Positions 48,839 through 57,443 of a stretch of DNA of 62,142 bases are shown in pieces. Source of the stretch: Thermoactinomyces intermedius (GTDB lineage: Bacteria; Bacillota; Bacilli; Thermoactinomycetales; Thermoactinomycetaceae); NCBI RefSeq assembly GCF_016055025.1, contig NZ_JAECVW010000012.1; one strand, written 5' to 3'. Both the position numbers and the translations under genes were made by a program. The notes beneath the pieces were generated by a model. It was not told the origin of the DNA. It saw nothing but the letters and a program-made list of their open reading frames with translations, and made no database searches. Numbering within the stretch: position 1 is the stretch's first letter; every line of letters starts with the position of its first letter.

Positions 48839-50401
48839 ATGAGTGCGAAGCAAAATACAGCGGACGGCGGCGGATTCCGACAGCATTTGCCGCTGATGAT
48901 CGTGATTATGCTGGGGATGTTTTTGGCGGTTTTGAACCAGACCTTGCTCAATGTGGCTATTCCCAGCCTGATTAATGAATTCAATGTGACGGCAAGCACG
49001 GCTCAATGGTTGCTCACCGGTTATATGTTGGTCAACGGGATTTTGATTCCCTTCTCCGCTTATTTGGTGGACCGTTACGGAATCCGGCGGCTATTCATCG
49101 CTTCGATGGTGTTTTTCACAGCTGGTTCACTCATGTGCGGACTGGCTGCCACGTTTTCCATGATGTTGATCGGTCGTTTGATTCAGGCGGTCGGTGCCGG
49201 AATCCTGATGCCGCTGGTGATGGTGGTGACCCTTCACATTTTCCCGCCGGAGGCGCGCGGAAAAGGGATGGGGCTGTTTGGGCTCGGGATGATTTTTGCC
49301 CCGGCCATTGGTCCCACGTTGTCAGGATGGGTCATTGAACATTACGACTGGCGCATTTTGTTTAACGGGATGGTGCCGCTTGGTCTGATCGTCATTGCTT
49401 TTGCATTTTTCCTTTTAAAGGATGGTTTGAGAAAAGAGACCAAGCCGCACTTTGACTTTTGGGGGGCTGTCACCTCTTCGCTCGGCGTCGGTCTGTTGCT
49501 GTACGGATTGAGTGAAGCCGGGAACAAAACCTGGGATGATCCGGTGGTGGTTTCCACCCTGGTGCTGGGTGTGTTCTTCCTTTATGTGTTTGTGCTGTTG
49601 CAAGTTCGATCGAAAAAACCGTTGCTCGATTTCTCCGTGTTTAAATTTGATATGTTTACCCTGTCAAGCGTGATTAATGCAATTATCACCATTGCCATGT
49701 TTGCGGGCATGTTTTTGATTCCGATTTATCTGCAAAACCTGCGCGGTTTTACCGCTTTCGAATCCGGGTTATTGCTGCTGCCGGGAGCCATTATCATGGG
49801 GTTGATGTCCCCGGTCTCCGGTGTGCTGTTTGATAAAGTGGGCCCCCGTCCTCTGGCAGTGATCGGGTTGTTGGTCACCACCGTAACCACTTATGAATTT
49901 ACGCATTTAACCCTGGAAACCAGTTATACTTGGATCCTGATCATCTATATGATCCGTTCTTTCGGAATGTCCCTGCTGATGATGCCGATTATGACGGCCG
50001 GCTTGAATCAATTGCCGGAAGAGATGAACGGTCACGGCACGGCGATGGCCAACACATCGCGGCAAATCGCAGGATCGCTTGGAATCAGTGTGTTTACGAC
50101 GATCTTTTCCATCCGCACCCAATATCATTTGGGAAAATTGGCGGATCAAGCCAATATGATGGATCCGGCTTACAGCGATCATTTTTATTCGGCGCTGAGC
50201 GGTTTTGCCCAAGCTGTCGGCTTGCCGGCGGAACAAGCGCAAAGTTTGATGACCAGCACGCTGTACGGGCAAGCTGCCCAATATGCATCCGTTCAGGGAA
50301 TCAATGATGCTTTTCTTTGGGCTACCGCCTTTGCTTTTGTCGGCTTGATTTTGAGTTTCTTCTTGCGGGATGTGCGGAAAGACAAGAAAGTATCCGGTTG
50401 A
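48839..50401 (+). CDS. DHA2-family multidrug efflux transporter (EmrB/QacA type, 14 TMS)
   Basis: The 520-residue protein has 14 predicted helices. Family motifs: 'LNQTLLNVAIPSLINEFNVTASTAQWLLTGYMLVNGILIPFSAYLVDRYGIRRLFI' (motifs D1 and A), and motif C 'GLGMIFAPAIGPTLSGWVIEHYDWRILFNGMVPLGLI', which marks drug:H+ antiporters. It exports hydrophobic toxic compounds by proton exchange, most likely with the two HlyD partners encoded upstream. The ATG follows GGAAAGGAGG. Its induction should depend on the MarR gene of the operon. Confidence 0.9.
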   Translation: MSAKQNTADGGGFRQHLPLMIVIMLGMFLAVLNQTLLNVAIPSLINEFNVTASTAQWLLTGYMLVNGILIPFSAYLVDRYGIRRLFIASMVFFTAGSLMCGLAATFSMMLIGRLIQAVGAGILMPLVMVVTLHIFPPEARGKGMGLFGLGMIFAPAIGPTLSGWVIEHYDWRILFNGMVPLGLIVIAFAFFLLKDGLRKETKPHFDFWGAVTSSLGVGLLLYGLSEAGNKTWDDPVVVSTLVLGVFFLYVFVLLQVRSKKPLLDFSVFKFDMFTLSSVINAIITIAMFAGMFLIPIYLQNLRGFTAFESGLLLLPGAIIMGLMSPVSGVLFDKVGPRPLAVIGLLVTTVTTYEFTHLTLETSYTWILIIYMIRSFGMSLLMMPIMTAGLNQLPEEMNGHGTAMANTSRQIAGSLGISVFTTIFSIRTQYHLGKLADQANMMDPAYSDHFYSALSGFAQAVGLPAEQAQSLMTSTLYGQAAQYASVQGINDAFLWATAFAFVGLILSFFLRDVRKDKKVSG

Positions 50402-50449
50402 ACAGTTCCTAAATTATTCGGAAAGTCGTGGAAGGGAGAGAAGTGATTC

Positions 50450-50980
50450 ATGAAGATTTATGTGGTATATGACAGTGAAAGCGGACATACGGAAAAAGTG
50501 GCCGCATCGATTGCAGAAGGCGCGCGTGAAGTGGAAGGGGCAGAGGTGATTCTCCGTCACGTCAATGAAGCCGATGTGCGGGAGTTGAACGATGTGGATG
50601 CGATCATCTGGGGATGCCCCGGCCATTTCGGAACGATCAGTTCCGGCTTGAAATCCTGGATTGACCGTTTGGGACATCTGTGGGCGAACGGAAAATTGAT
50701 TGGAAAAGTGGGTGCGGTTTTCTGCACGACCGCAACTTTGCACGGCGGTGCGGAAATGACATTGTGGAACTTGATTACGCCGATGCTTCACAATGGAATG
50801 ATTATTGTCGGACTGCCGAGCAATTTGCCGGAAAATGTCATGTTGGGCTCTTATTACGGGCTGTCTGTGACTTGTCCGGTCACAGACGGGGAAGAAGATT
50901 CGTCCCCGGGTGAAAATGACTTGTCACTCGGAAGAGCATTGGGACGCCGTGTGGCCCATGTTGCGAAAAAGTTGAAGTAA
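50450..50980 (+). CDS. Flavodoxin-fold NAD(P)H:quinone oxidoreductase (WrbA-like)
   Basis: The 176-residue product has a flavodoxin fold: 'KIYVVYDSESGHTEKVAASIAEGAREV' (FMN phosphate loop, residues ~2-27), 'IIWGCPGHFGTISSGLKSWIDRLGHLW' (isoalloxazine loop) and 'TTATLHGGAEMTLWNLITPMLHNGMIIVGLP', typical of WrbA. WrbA enzymes reduce quinones by two electrons. It lies 48 bases after the efflux pump gene, so the operon pairs detoxification of quinones or electrophiles with export. The ATG follows GGAAGGGAG. Confidence 0.88.
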   Translation: MKIYVVYDSESGHTEKVAASIAEGAREVEGAEVILRHVNEADVRELNDVDAIIWGCPGHFGTISSGLKSWIDRLGHLWANGKLIGKVGAVFCTTATLHGGAEMTLWNLITPMLHNGMIIVGLPSNLPENVMLGSYYGLSVTCPVTDGEEDSSPGENDLSLGRALGRRVAHVAKKLK

Positions 50981-51022
50981 AAAGTTGTAAAGCTTTAAAC
51001 CCGGAACAAAGGGGGGAGTCGA

Positions 51023-51400
51023 TTGACTTATTTGATTCTCTTTTACGGGGCGCTCGTTGTTCTTGGCGGAATTGTGTTGTATGCCATCAATTCCCGTGCC
51101 GGGAAAAACATGGAGGAAGAAGAGCAGGCGGGGGCCGCGGAGGTTCCGTCCCAAGAAGAAGCGCCTGAGAACCATGAGGCTCCGGCGAAAAAAGTGACCA
51201 GGAAAGTAACGGATTCCACCGGATACACCATGACCGATGATGAATATCGGGAAGCCTTGCGCAGAAGCTTGAAACAACAAACTGAAGTAACGAAAGAAGA
51301 ACCGGCCCGGGATCCCGACCGGTACAGTGACCGGGAATACCGGGAAGTTCTTCGTTCGATGCATAAGCAATTGAATCAAGATAAGGAATCCGACCGGTAA
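51023..51400 (+). CDS. Small membrane-anchored acidic protein (125 aa)
   Basis: One membrane helix at residues ~2-21 (YLILFYGALVVLGGIVLYAI) is followed by an acidic Glu/Ala/Pro linker and a charged helical tail with two similar motifs, 'TMTDDEYREALRRSLKQQ' and 'YSDREYREVLRSMHKQ'. No family is recognised. The TTG/ATG region at 51023 has GGGGGGAG upstream. It is probably the last gene of the efflux operon, since it precedes the terminator at 51416; its role is unknown. Confidence 0.65.
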   Translation: MTYLILFYGALVVLGGIVLYAINSRAGKNMEEEEQAGAAEVPSQEEAPENHEAPAKKVTRKVTDSTGYTMTDDEYREALRRSLKQQTEVTKEEPARDPDRYSDREYREVLRSMHKQLNQDKESDR

Positions 51401-51415
51401 ACGGAGTCTTGGAAT

Positions 51416-51452
51416 CCACCGCCCTGTGTAATGCAGGGTGGTTTTTTATTAG
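51416..51452 (+). terminator. Terminator of the marR efflux operon
   Basis: CCACC-G-CCCTG and CAGGG-TGG arms around TGTAATG, followed by TTTTTTATT, 15 bases after the stop. Confidence 0.85.
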
Positions 51453-51680
51453 TGTTCCCATCGGTTGCCGGTTTTATCCCCTTGGGTTGAAAAGGGGTTT
51501 TCGGATGGGCGCTTCTAACGGATTCTTCGGGATGGTCATTCTTCCCATGGCGCCGGATGGAGGAATGGGCTATACTTTTGGCTGGTTGGATTTGGATGGA
51601 ACGAACACCGAAGGGAATCTGAATGATATGCTTCACCGGAAAGCATGGTATCTTGGTTGAAAGAAAAAGGAGTACGAGCG

Positions 51681-52490
51681 ATGGGACAAAATGCGTACAA
51701 AAAGGTTCGGGAAATCATTGATACTTCTGCCGGTTTGTTAACCGGCCAGGCTTTATATCCATTTGCGGTGGATGAAATTCTTTGCAAGGAAGTGGGAAGC
51801 GGCCATCTTCCCCCGGTGCTTCATATTTGGCGGCATCAAAATGCGTTTATTCTGGGAATCCGGGACCGGAAATTGCCTCATGCCGAAAGAGCGATCGATT
51901 GGTTGGAATCAACGGGTTCCCGTGTGGGAGTTCGTAATTCCGGGGGAGCCGCCGTTCCTTTGGATCCGGGAGTGGTCAATCTTTCTTTGATTTTGCCTTC
52001 GCCAAGGGGAAAAGTGGAAATCAAACAAGACTTTGAAATCATGTATCAACTGATGCGGGAGTGTTTAAAACCGTTGGTTCCCCCGATTGAAAAAGGGGAA
52101 ATCCAAGGATCCTTCTGTCCGGGGGATTATGATTTAAGCATTGACGGGCGGAAGTTTTGCGGCATTGCCCAGCGGAGACAGATCCGGGCCTTTGTGATTC
52201 AGGCGTTTGTCTTGGTGGAAGGGAACGGAAGGGAAAGGGGAAAGAAAGCGAAACAATTTTATGATTTGGCGTCAGGAGGAGATCTCAATCTCGATTTCCC
52301 CAAAGTGGAACCCGGCAAAATGGCTGCCTTGTCCGAATGGAACAAGGATCTGACTGTCGACCGGTTTGTATCGCGGGTCAAAGAAGTGGCCGGGGACGGA
52401 CAGAAAAAGGAAAGGCATGATTACGAACCGGCGTATGAAGAACCGGTTCGGGAAATGTTGACAAAGATCCAAAAAAGATACGGGGAATGA
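51681..52490 (+). CDS. lipL: Octanoyl-[GcvH]:protein N-octanoyltransferase (LipL)
   Basis: The 269-residue enzyme moves octanoyl from GcvH to E2 subunits in lipoate assembly. The lipoate-ligase-like fold shows 'WRHQNAFILGIRDRKLPHAERAIDWLESTGSRVGVRNSGGAAVPLDPGVVNLSLILP', with the 'RxSGGxAVxxDxGxxN' site, and the catalytic Cys146 in 'GSFCPGDYDLSIDGRKFCGIAQRRQ'. The last part is charged. The ATG at 51681 follows AAAAAGGAG; the frame is open upstream without an SD. It is a monocistronic gene, convergent to treR. Confidence 0.92.
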   Translation: MGQNAYKKVREIIDTSAGLLTGQALYPFAVDEILCKEVGSGHLPPVLHIWRHQNAFILGIRDRKLPHAERAIDWLESTGSRVGVRNSGGAAVPLDPGVVNLSLILPSPRGKVEIKQDFEIMYQLMRECLKPLVPPIEKGEIQGSFCPGDYDLSIDGRKFCGIAQRRQIRAFVIQAFVLVEGNGRERGKKAKQFYDLASGGDLNLDFPKVEPGKMAALSEWNKDLTVDRFVSRVKEVAGDGQKKERHDYEPAYEEPVREMLTKIQKRYGE

Positions 52491-52495
52491 CAAAA

Positions 52496-52518
52496 AGCCA
52501 CTCCTCATCGGAGTGGCT
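52496..52518 (-). terminator. Terminator of the tre operon
   Basis: AGCCACTCC and GGAGTGGCT arms with a five-base loop; on the minus strand it is followed by TTTTTG, so it stops leftward transcription beyond treR. Between it and the treR stop (52519-52657) I see no gene. Confidence 0.75.
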
Positions 52519-52657
52519 AAACACGTAGGAAAACGCTGTGAAAAAGGGATTGGGTTATAATGAACCCGCCTGTAGCACAGACGGATGCGAGAAGGTCTCG
52601 GGTCTCATATAATTATTCGGACCCGTTTTTGATTTTCTGTCCCCGCAGGCAGATTTT

Positions 52658-53368
52658 TTAATGACGTCTTGCAAAGTCGACAAAACGGAATTTTTCCGGC
52701 AGATGGCGGGATTCCGTGTATTGGAAAAGGGTGTTGTCCTCCAAAAAGACATAATTTCGGACCACCGCCACATATGGTTCTTTTTGATGGTCGAGAAAGT
52801 TCCGGTCTTCTTCCGTCATGGGTTCGATGGTGATGACTTTTTTGGCAAAGCTGATGGAAAGCCCGCACTGTTTTTCCAGATATTCATAAATGGAATCCTG
52901 GCAGACTTCTTTGGTCAACTCAGGGACATAAGCCTTCCGGAAATAATCCTTGTCCAAAATGATTTTTTCCCCGTTTACTTCACGGATGCGGACCACTTCC
53001 CAAACCGGTTCTTTGCGCTTTAATCCGAGTTCCGCATGGATTTGCGGATCCGCCGGTTTTAATTCCAATTTCTTCACATGAGTCTTCCATTGTTTATTTA
53101 ATTTGGAGAATAATTCTTTGAAACCGACCAATCCCGAAACCGGAAAGTCGTACCGGTGAATCCCCAACACAAAAGATCCTTTGCCTTTGATTTTTTGGAT
53201 ATAGCCGTTTTGGGACAACAAGTTCAGTGCCTTTCGCACCGTTTCACGAGAGGTTTGGTATTGTTTGGAAATGTCATGTTCGGAGGGAAGTTTCCCTCCG
53301 GGTTTTAACTTTCCTTTTTCAATTTGTTCGGCAAGTTCATGGTAAATGGTCAGATAAATGTTTTCCAC
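52658..53368 (-). CDS. treR: Trehalose operon repressor (TreR, GntR/UTRA)
   Basis: The 236-residue regulator has a GntR winged helix (residues ~5-70, 'IYHELAEQIEKGKLKPGGKLPSEHDISKQYQTSRETVRKALNLLSQNGYIQKIKGKGSFV') and a UTRA sensor domain ending in 'VVRNYVFLEDNTLFQYTESRHLPEKFRFVDFARR', which is almost the TreR signature of Bacillus. It senses trehalose-6-phosphate. It is the last gene of treP-treA-treR. The GTG start follows AAGGGG by eight bases. Two CCTGT-N4-ACAGG palindromes upstream of treP are its likely operators. Confidence 0.93.
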   Translation of the reverse strand: MENIYLTIYHELAEQIEKGKLKPGGKLPSEHDISKQYQTSRETVRKALNLLSQNGYIQKIKGKGSFVLGIHRYDFPVSGLVGFKELFSKLNKQWKTHVKKLELKPADPQIHAELGLKRKEPVWEVVRIREVNGEKIILDKDYFRKAYVPELTKEVCQDSIYEYLEKQCGLSISFAKKVITIEPMTEEDRNFLDHQKEPYVAVVRNYVFLEDNTLFQYTESRHLPEKFRFVDFARRH

Positions 53369-53380
53369 CTTGGTTTCCCC

Positions 53381-55075
53381 TTAATGATTGGTTTTCGTCA
53401 AACGGAAAACAAGGGATTCGTAAGGCCGCAATGTCATTTCCCGGAAATGGTCCGGTGCATCCGGATAGTTGGAGAGCACACATTCTCCTTCCCAGTCTTC
53501 CGGCAACACATGGGAAGACGGCAGATGCCAACGGGTGGAATGAGCGAAGAAATTATTGATCACAAGCCATTTTTCATTCCGGCCGTGCCGCAGATAGGAA
53601 AAGACGTCCGGGTGATCCAATTGAACGGGTTCAAAAGTGCCGTTGATCAAGACATCGTGCTCTTTCCGCAGCTGAATGAGCCGTTTGTAATGATGAAAAA
53701 CGGAGTCCTTGTCTTTCAAGGCTTGTTCCACATTGATTTGCCGGTAATTCGGTGCAACGGGAATCCAAGGGGTTCCTTTGGTGAAGCCTCCGTGCTTCCC
53801 TGCCGTCCATTGCATCGGGGTGCGCGCGTTGTCGCGGGATTTTTGCCGGATGATTTGCATCACTTCTTCCTCGGTTTTTCCCTGCTCACGCAAAATGTGA
53901 TACATATTCCGTGTTTCGACATCCCGGTAGTCGTCGATGGACGTAAAGTCCGGGTTGGTCATGCCGATTTCTTCCCCTTGGAAAATAAACGGGGTTCCAT
54001 GCATCAAATACATGGCGGTGGCCAACATTTTGGCCGATTCTTTGTGGTAGGGCCCGTCATTGCCGTAGCGGGAAACCACCCGCGGCTGATCATGGTTGCA
54101 CCAAAACAAGGTGTTCCAGCCGCCGCCTTTTTGCATTTCCGTCTGCCAGGTGGAAAGGATTCGTTTTAATGCTTCAAAATCCATTTGACCTGTTTCCCAC
54201 TTCTTCCCGCCCGGGTAATCCACTTTCAAATGATGGAATTGAAAAACCATGTTTAACTCGCGGTTTTCCGGACGGGTGTATTGAATGCAATGCGGAATGG
54301 TCGTGGACGACATTTCGCCAACGGTCATGATATCATAGCGGGAAAACACTTCCCGGTTCATCTCTTGCATAAATTCGTGGATGCGCGGGCCGTCGGTGTA
54401 AAATTTGCGGCCGTCCCCGGGAGGGACGGATCCGTCGTCGTCGGGGAACCGTTGATCTTTGGAAATCAGGTTGATCACGTCCAACCGGAAGCCGTCCACG
54501 CCCAGATCCAGCCACCAACGCATCATTTCGTAAATTTTTTGTCTCAGCTCCGGATTTTCCCAGTTTAAATCCGCCTGGGTTTCATCAAATAAATGCAGGT
54601 AATATTGGCCGGTTTTTTCGTCCCGTTTCCAAGCGGAACCCCCGAATTTGGATTGCCAATTGTTCGGTTCCTTCCCGTCTTTGCCGTCTTTCCAGATGTA
54701 ATACGAACGGTACGGATTTTCTTTGGAAGAACGGGATGCTTGAAACCATTCATGCTCGGTGGAAGTATGGTTGACCACCATATCCATGATCAATCGCATG
54801 CCGCGTTTGTGCACCTGATGGAGAAGTTCTTTAAAATCCTCCATCGTTCCGTATTCTTCATGGATTTTGTGATAATTGCTGATATCATATCCGTTGTCGT
54901 TTTGCGGGGATTCATAAACCGGCGTCAGCCACAAAACATCAACCCCCAGCTCTTTCAGGTAGTCCAGCTTCTGAATGATTCCTCTTAAATCTCCTGTTCC
55001 GTTCCCTGTCGTGTCATAAAAGCTCTTTGGATAGATCTGGTAGACAACAGCTTTTTTCCACCATTCCGCCAACAA
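53381..55075 (-). CDS. treA: Trehalose-6-phosphate hydrolase (phospho-alpha-(1,1)-glucosidase)
   Basis: The 564-residue GH13 enzyme splits trehalose-6-P into glucose and glucose-6-P in the cytoplasm. Motifs: 'AVVYQIYPKSFYDTTGNGTGDLRGII', 'DMVVNHTS', 'GFRLDVINLISKDQRFPD' with nucleophile Asp199, acid/base Glu in 'MTVGEMSSTTIPHCIQYTRPENRELNM', and 'CNHDQPRVVSRYG'. These blocks are those of TreA/TreC and not of oligo-1,6-glucosidases generally. The start is TTG 55075 or 55072 behind AAGGAGG. It lies 17 bases after treP and 12 bases before treR. Confidence 0.93.
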   Translation of the reverse strand: MLAEWWKKAVVYQIYPKSFYDTTGNGTGDLRGIIQKLDYLKELGVDVLWLTPVYESPQNDNGYDISNYHKIHEEYGTMEDFKELLHQVHKRGMRLIMDMVVNHTSTEHEWFQASRSSKENPYRSYYIWKDGKDGKEPNNWQSKFGGSAWKRDEKTGQYYLHLFDETQADLNWENPELRQKIYEMMRWWLDLGVDGFRLDVINLISKDQRFPDDDGSVPPGDGRKFYTDGPRIHEFMQEMNREVFSRYDIMTVGEMSSTTIPHCIQYTRPENRELNMVFQFHHLKVDYPGGKKWETGQMDFEALKRILSTWQTEMQKGGGWNTLFWCNHDQPRVVSRYGNDGPYHKESAKMLATAMYLMHGTPFIFQGEEIGMTNPDFTSIDDYRDVETRNMYHILREQGKTEEEVMQIIRQKSRDNARTPMQWTAGKHGGFTKGTPWIPVAPNYRQINVEQALKDKDSVFHHYKRLIQLRKEHDVLINGTFEPVQLDHPDVFSYLRHGRNEKWLVINNFFAHSTRWHLPSSHVLPEDWEGECVLSNYPDAPDHFREMTLRPYESLVFRLTKTNH

Positions 55076-55092
55076 AAAAACCTCCTTGTATG

Positions 55093-56670
55093 CTACATCA
55101 ACTCTTGGATTTCTTCTTTGATGATGGATGATTTCGTCCCGAACACCGCCTGAATCCCGTCTCCCTTTTTGATGACACCGGCAGCACCCAATGCTTTCAG
55201 CCGGTTTTCATCCACTTTGTCAATTTCTTTGACCCCGACGCGGAGGCGGGAGATGCAGGCGTCCAGTTTGACAATGTTATCTTTGCCGCCCAAAGCTTCC
55301 AAAATGAGAGCGGCCTGGCTGCTTTTGCTTTCTTTTTCTTTGCTTCCTGATTGGATGCCGATTTTTTCGCGGAACTCGTCTTTGGTGCGGAGACGGGTTT
55401 CTTCGTGATCATCTTCACGCCCCGGTGTTTTCAGGTTCATTTTTTGGATCAAAATCCGGAACGTGAAATAGTAAATCACCGCAAAGACAAGGCCGAGCCC
55501 GATGGTGACAAGCCATGCATTGGAGTGGTTGGGCAGTACATTGAACAAGATGAAGTCAATCAGCCCGGAGCCGCCGGCAAACCCGCCGTGCATGCCCAAA
55601 GCATTGACCAGCCCGAAAGCGATGGCGGTCAAAACGGCATGAATGGCATATAAGACCGGGGCAACAAACAGGAATGTGAATTCCAGCGGTTCCGTGATTC
55701 CGGTCAACAAAGCGGTGACGGCAGCCGCCACGATCAACGATTTGGTTTTTGTTCGTTTGCCCGGTTTTGCCGTATGAATGATGGCCAAACCCGCGGCAGG
55801 CAATCCGAACATCACCGGGATGAATTTTCCTGCGATGTAGGTGCCTCCGGTAATGGCAATCGACGGGTCACGCAGTTTGTCGATAACTTGGGAAATATAA
55901 ACGTTTTGGTCCCCCACGATGCGGGCGCCGTCCAACGAAGTGTAAGCGCCGCCGATATCCGTGAACAGCAAGGGGGTATTGTAAATATGATGCAACCCGA
56001 ACGGGATGAGCAGTTTTTCAAGCCCGCCGTACAATCCCACAATCAACGGGTTGGTATGGGTGGCAATATAGTTCCCCAAAACAAAAATCCCGTTTCCGAC
56101 CGGCGGCCAGATGAAGTAAAGAACCACTGCAGACAAGATGGCCCCAAACGAAGAAACAATGGGGACCAGCCGTTCCCCGCTGAACAAGGAAATCGAATCA
56201 GGCAATTCCACTTTATGAAAGCGGTTGTAAAGATAAGCAGTCAAAAAACCGATTAAAATTCCGCCGAACACACCGATTTGCATGGTTTCAATGCCAAGTT
56301 CGGTTCCCAGCAGTTTTTCGTTCAGCTTGATCCCGGTGATATCAATCAACGCCCCGAGGGTGGTATGCATGATGAAGAACGAAATCAGTGCCGAGAACCC
56401 GGCCATTCCTTTGCCGGTCCAGGTGATGGCAATCGCCACGGCAAACAGGACGGGAAGGTTATTAAAAACGGCTTGTCCCGCCCGTTGCATCAATTCCCCG
56501 GTGACTTGCCAGCCGTTGCTGCTCAAGAAAGGAATCAACTCTTGGACATTGGGATTTAAAATCACGCCGCCCAGTCCCATCAAAATCGAAACAAGCGGAA
56601 GAATGAGAACCACGGCCATCATGGAGCGGCCGACACGTTGAAAAAAGTCAAAAGAGAAACCTTTCGCCAT
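55093..56670 (-). CDS. treP: PTS permease, glucose/maltose-type IICB, in the trehalose operon
   Basis: The 525-residue membrane protein has an EIIC domain of the glucose family first (residues ~1-415; 'SFDFFQRVGRSMMAVVLILPLVSILMGLG', 'LLIPFGLHHIYNTPLLFTDIGG', 'TGITEPLEFTFLFVAPVLYAIHA'). An EIIB domain follows at the end, with the phosphorylated Cys in 'NIVKLDACISRLRVGVKE' (~residue 468). The known Bacillus TreP is of the sucrose type with EIIB before EIIC; this one is of the other family. It must borrow an EIIA. It probably imports trehalose as trehalose-6-P, since TreA and TreR are its operon partners; maltose or isomaltose cannot be excluded. ATG 56670 follows AAGGAGG. Confidence 0.85.
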   Translation of the reverse strand: MAKGFSFDFFQRVGRSMMAVVLILPLVSILMGLGGVILNPNVQELIPFLSSNGWQVTGELMQRAGQAVFNNLPVLFAVAIAITWTGKGMAGFSALISFFIMHTTLGALIDITGIKLNEKLLGTELGIETMQIGVFGGILIGFLTAYLYNRFHKVELPDSISLFSGERLVPIVSSFGAILSAVVLYFIWPPVGNGIFVLGNYIATHTNPLIVGLYGGLEKLLIPFGLHHIYNTPLLFTDIGGAYTSLDGARIVGDQNVYISQVIDKLRDPSIAITGGTYIAGKFIPVMFGLPAAGLAIIHTAKPGKRTKTKSLIVAAAVTALLTGITEPLEFTFLFVAPVLYAIHAVLTAIAFGLVNALGMHGGFAGGSGLIDFILFNVLPNHSNAWLVTIGLGLVFAVIYYFTFRILIQKMNLKTPGREDDHEETRLRTKDEFREKIGIQSGSKEKESKSSQAALILEALGGKDNIVKLDACISRLRVGVKEIDKVDENRLKALGAAGVIKKGDGIQAVFGTKSSIIKEEIQELM

Positions 56671-56705
56671 TATTTTCCTCCTTATCCCCGTGTTGGAATC
56701 GGTCA

Positions 56706-56789
56706 CCTGTATATACAGGAAAGGGAATACAAAAAATGAAAGGCCTTTCATGTAACCGAATTGTACTCCTGTCTATACAGGTTTGTCAA
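56706..56789 (-). promoter_or_regulatory. tre promoter with two TreR operators
   Basis: On the minus strand, TTGACA (56789-56784) and TACAAT (56765-56760) are 18 bases apart. The palindrome CCTGTCTATACAGG (56768-56781) fills the spacer, and CCTGTATATACAGG (56706-56719) lies downstream of the start site. Their TGTATATACA core is that of known TreR sites. The 49-bp distance would allow looping or cooperative binding. Confidence 0.88.
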
Positions 56790-56826
56790 TGAAGAAGGGA
56801 GGTCCCGGAAAATCCTGATCCTGCCA

Positions 56827-56856
56827 TTGATTCTGACGCCAAGCTTGTGTTATGAT
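56827..56856 (+). promoter_or_regulatory. Promoter of the SRP RNA gene
   Basis: TTGATT (56827) and TATGAT (56851) with 18-bp spacing, six bases before the RNA 5' end. Confidence 0.65.
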
Positions 56857-56862
56857 GGAAAC

Positions 56863-57130
56863 ACCGCGCTAGACGGGGAGGTAGCGGTGCCCTGTAGCCC
56901 GTAATCCGCTATAACGGGGTCGATGCCTGTCCGAGGCGTGCTTTGTGTGAGGCTGGTCTGGATCATCCGTGTTGATGATCGGGTCCTGCGCAACGATCAC
57001 TTCCGAACCGTGTCAGGTCCTGACGGAAGCAGCACTAAGGGAGACCGGTCGTGTGCCGCAGGGGTGCTTGGTCTGAGCTGATGGTTCAGGGGCCGCTCGG
57101 GCAAGACACGTCGGAGACAGGTGCGCGGTA
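56863..57130 (+). ncRNA. scr: Signal recognition particle RNA (large bacterial type)
   Basis: The roughly 268-nt RNA forms the scaffold of SRP with Ffh. The conserved S-domain loop 'GTGTCAGGTCCTGACGGAAGCAGCACTAAG' type block lies at about 57016-57045 (GGTCCTGACGGAAGCAGC core). The Alu-type 5' end starts CCGCGCTAGACGGGGAGGTAG and pairs with GCGCGG at 57123-57128, which closes the long rod. This size and the 5' Alu domain are the Bacillus type (not the short 4.5S). Ends are estimated from pairing. Its place just upstream of dnaX is conserved. Confidence 0.93.
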
Positions 57131-57151
57131 CATAGACATCTTTGGAAAACG

Positions 57152-57178
57152 CACCTTGGGCACAAGGTGTTTTTTTTT
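57152..57178 (+). terminator. Terminator of the SRP RNA gene
   Basis: CACCTTG/CAAGGTG hairpin with a short loop, followed by nine T residues. Confidence 0.9.
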
Positions 57179-57443
57179 AGCATTTGAATGGAAAATTTTT
57201 TCTTAAAGAAGGAAGAAAAAGGTAAACAGCGAATAAAAAGTTAGAATTATTTGTGGCATGTTGCCCGTACACAGCAGGTTGTTATCAAAAAACGATGGGA
57301 ACTTCCCATTTTGGTGTCGGTTGTTTGCGGTTGTGATGGGAGAAGTTGTTCACTTGTGGATCTCATGTGATTCCAATGAATCGTTCGTTGCAAAAAGTAA
57401 GCACGAAGGACAGAAGGGAAGCTTTTAATGTGGCGGTGCGAAG
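57179..57443. other. Intergenic stretch before the sensor kinase
   Basis: About 265 bases without a gene. I see no clear sigma-A promoter; the tract near 57180-57240 is A-rich. A sporulation- or stationary-phase promoter for the kinase may lie here but is not obvious. Confidence 0.5.

Noticed and set aside
51409..51660. Open frame of 83 codons between the efflux operon and lipL
   Set aside because: It begins inside the terminator hairpin and has no SD; the part from 51505 has no support either.
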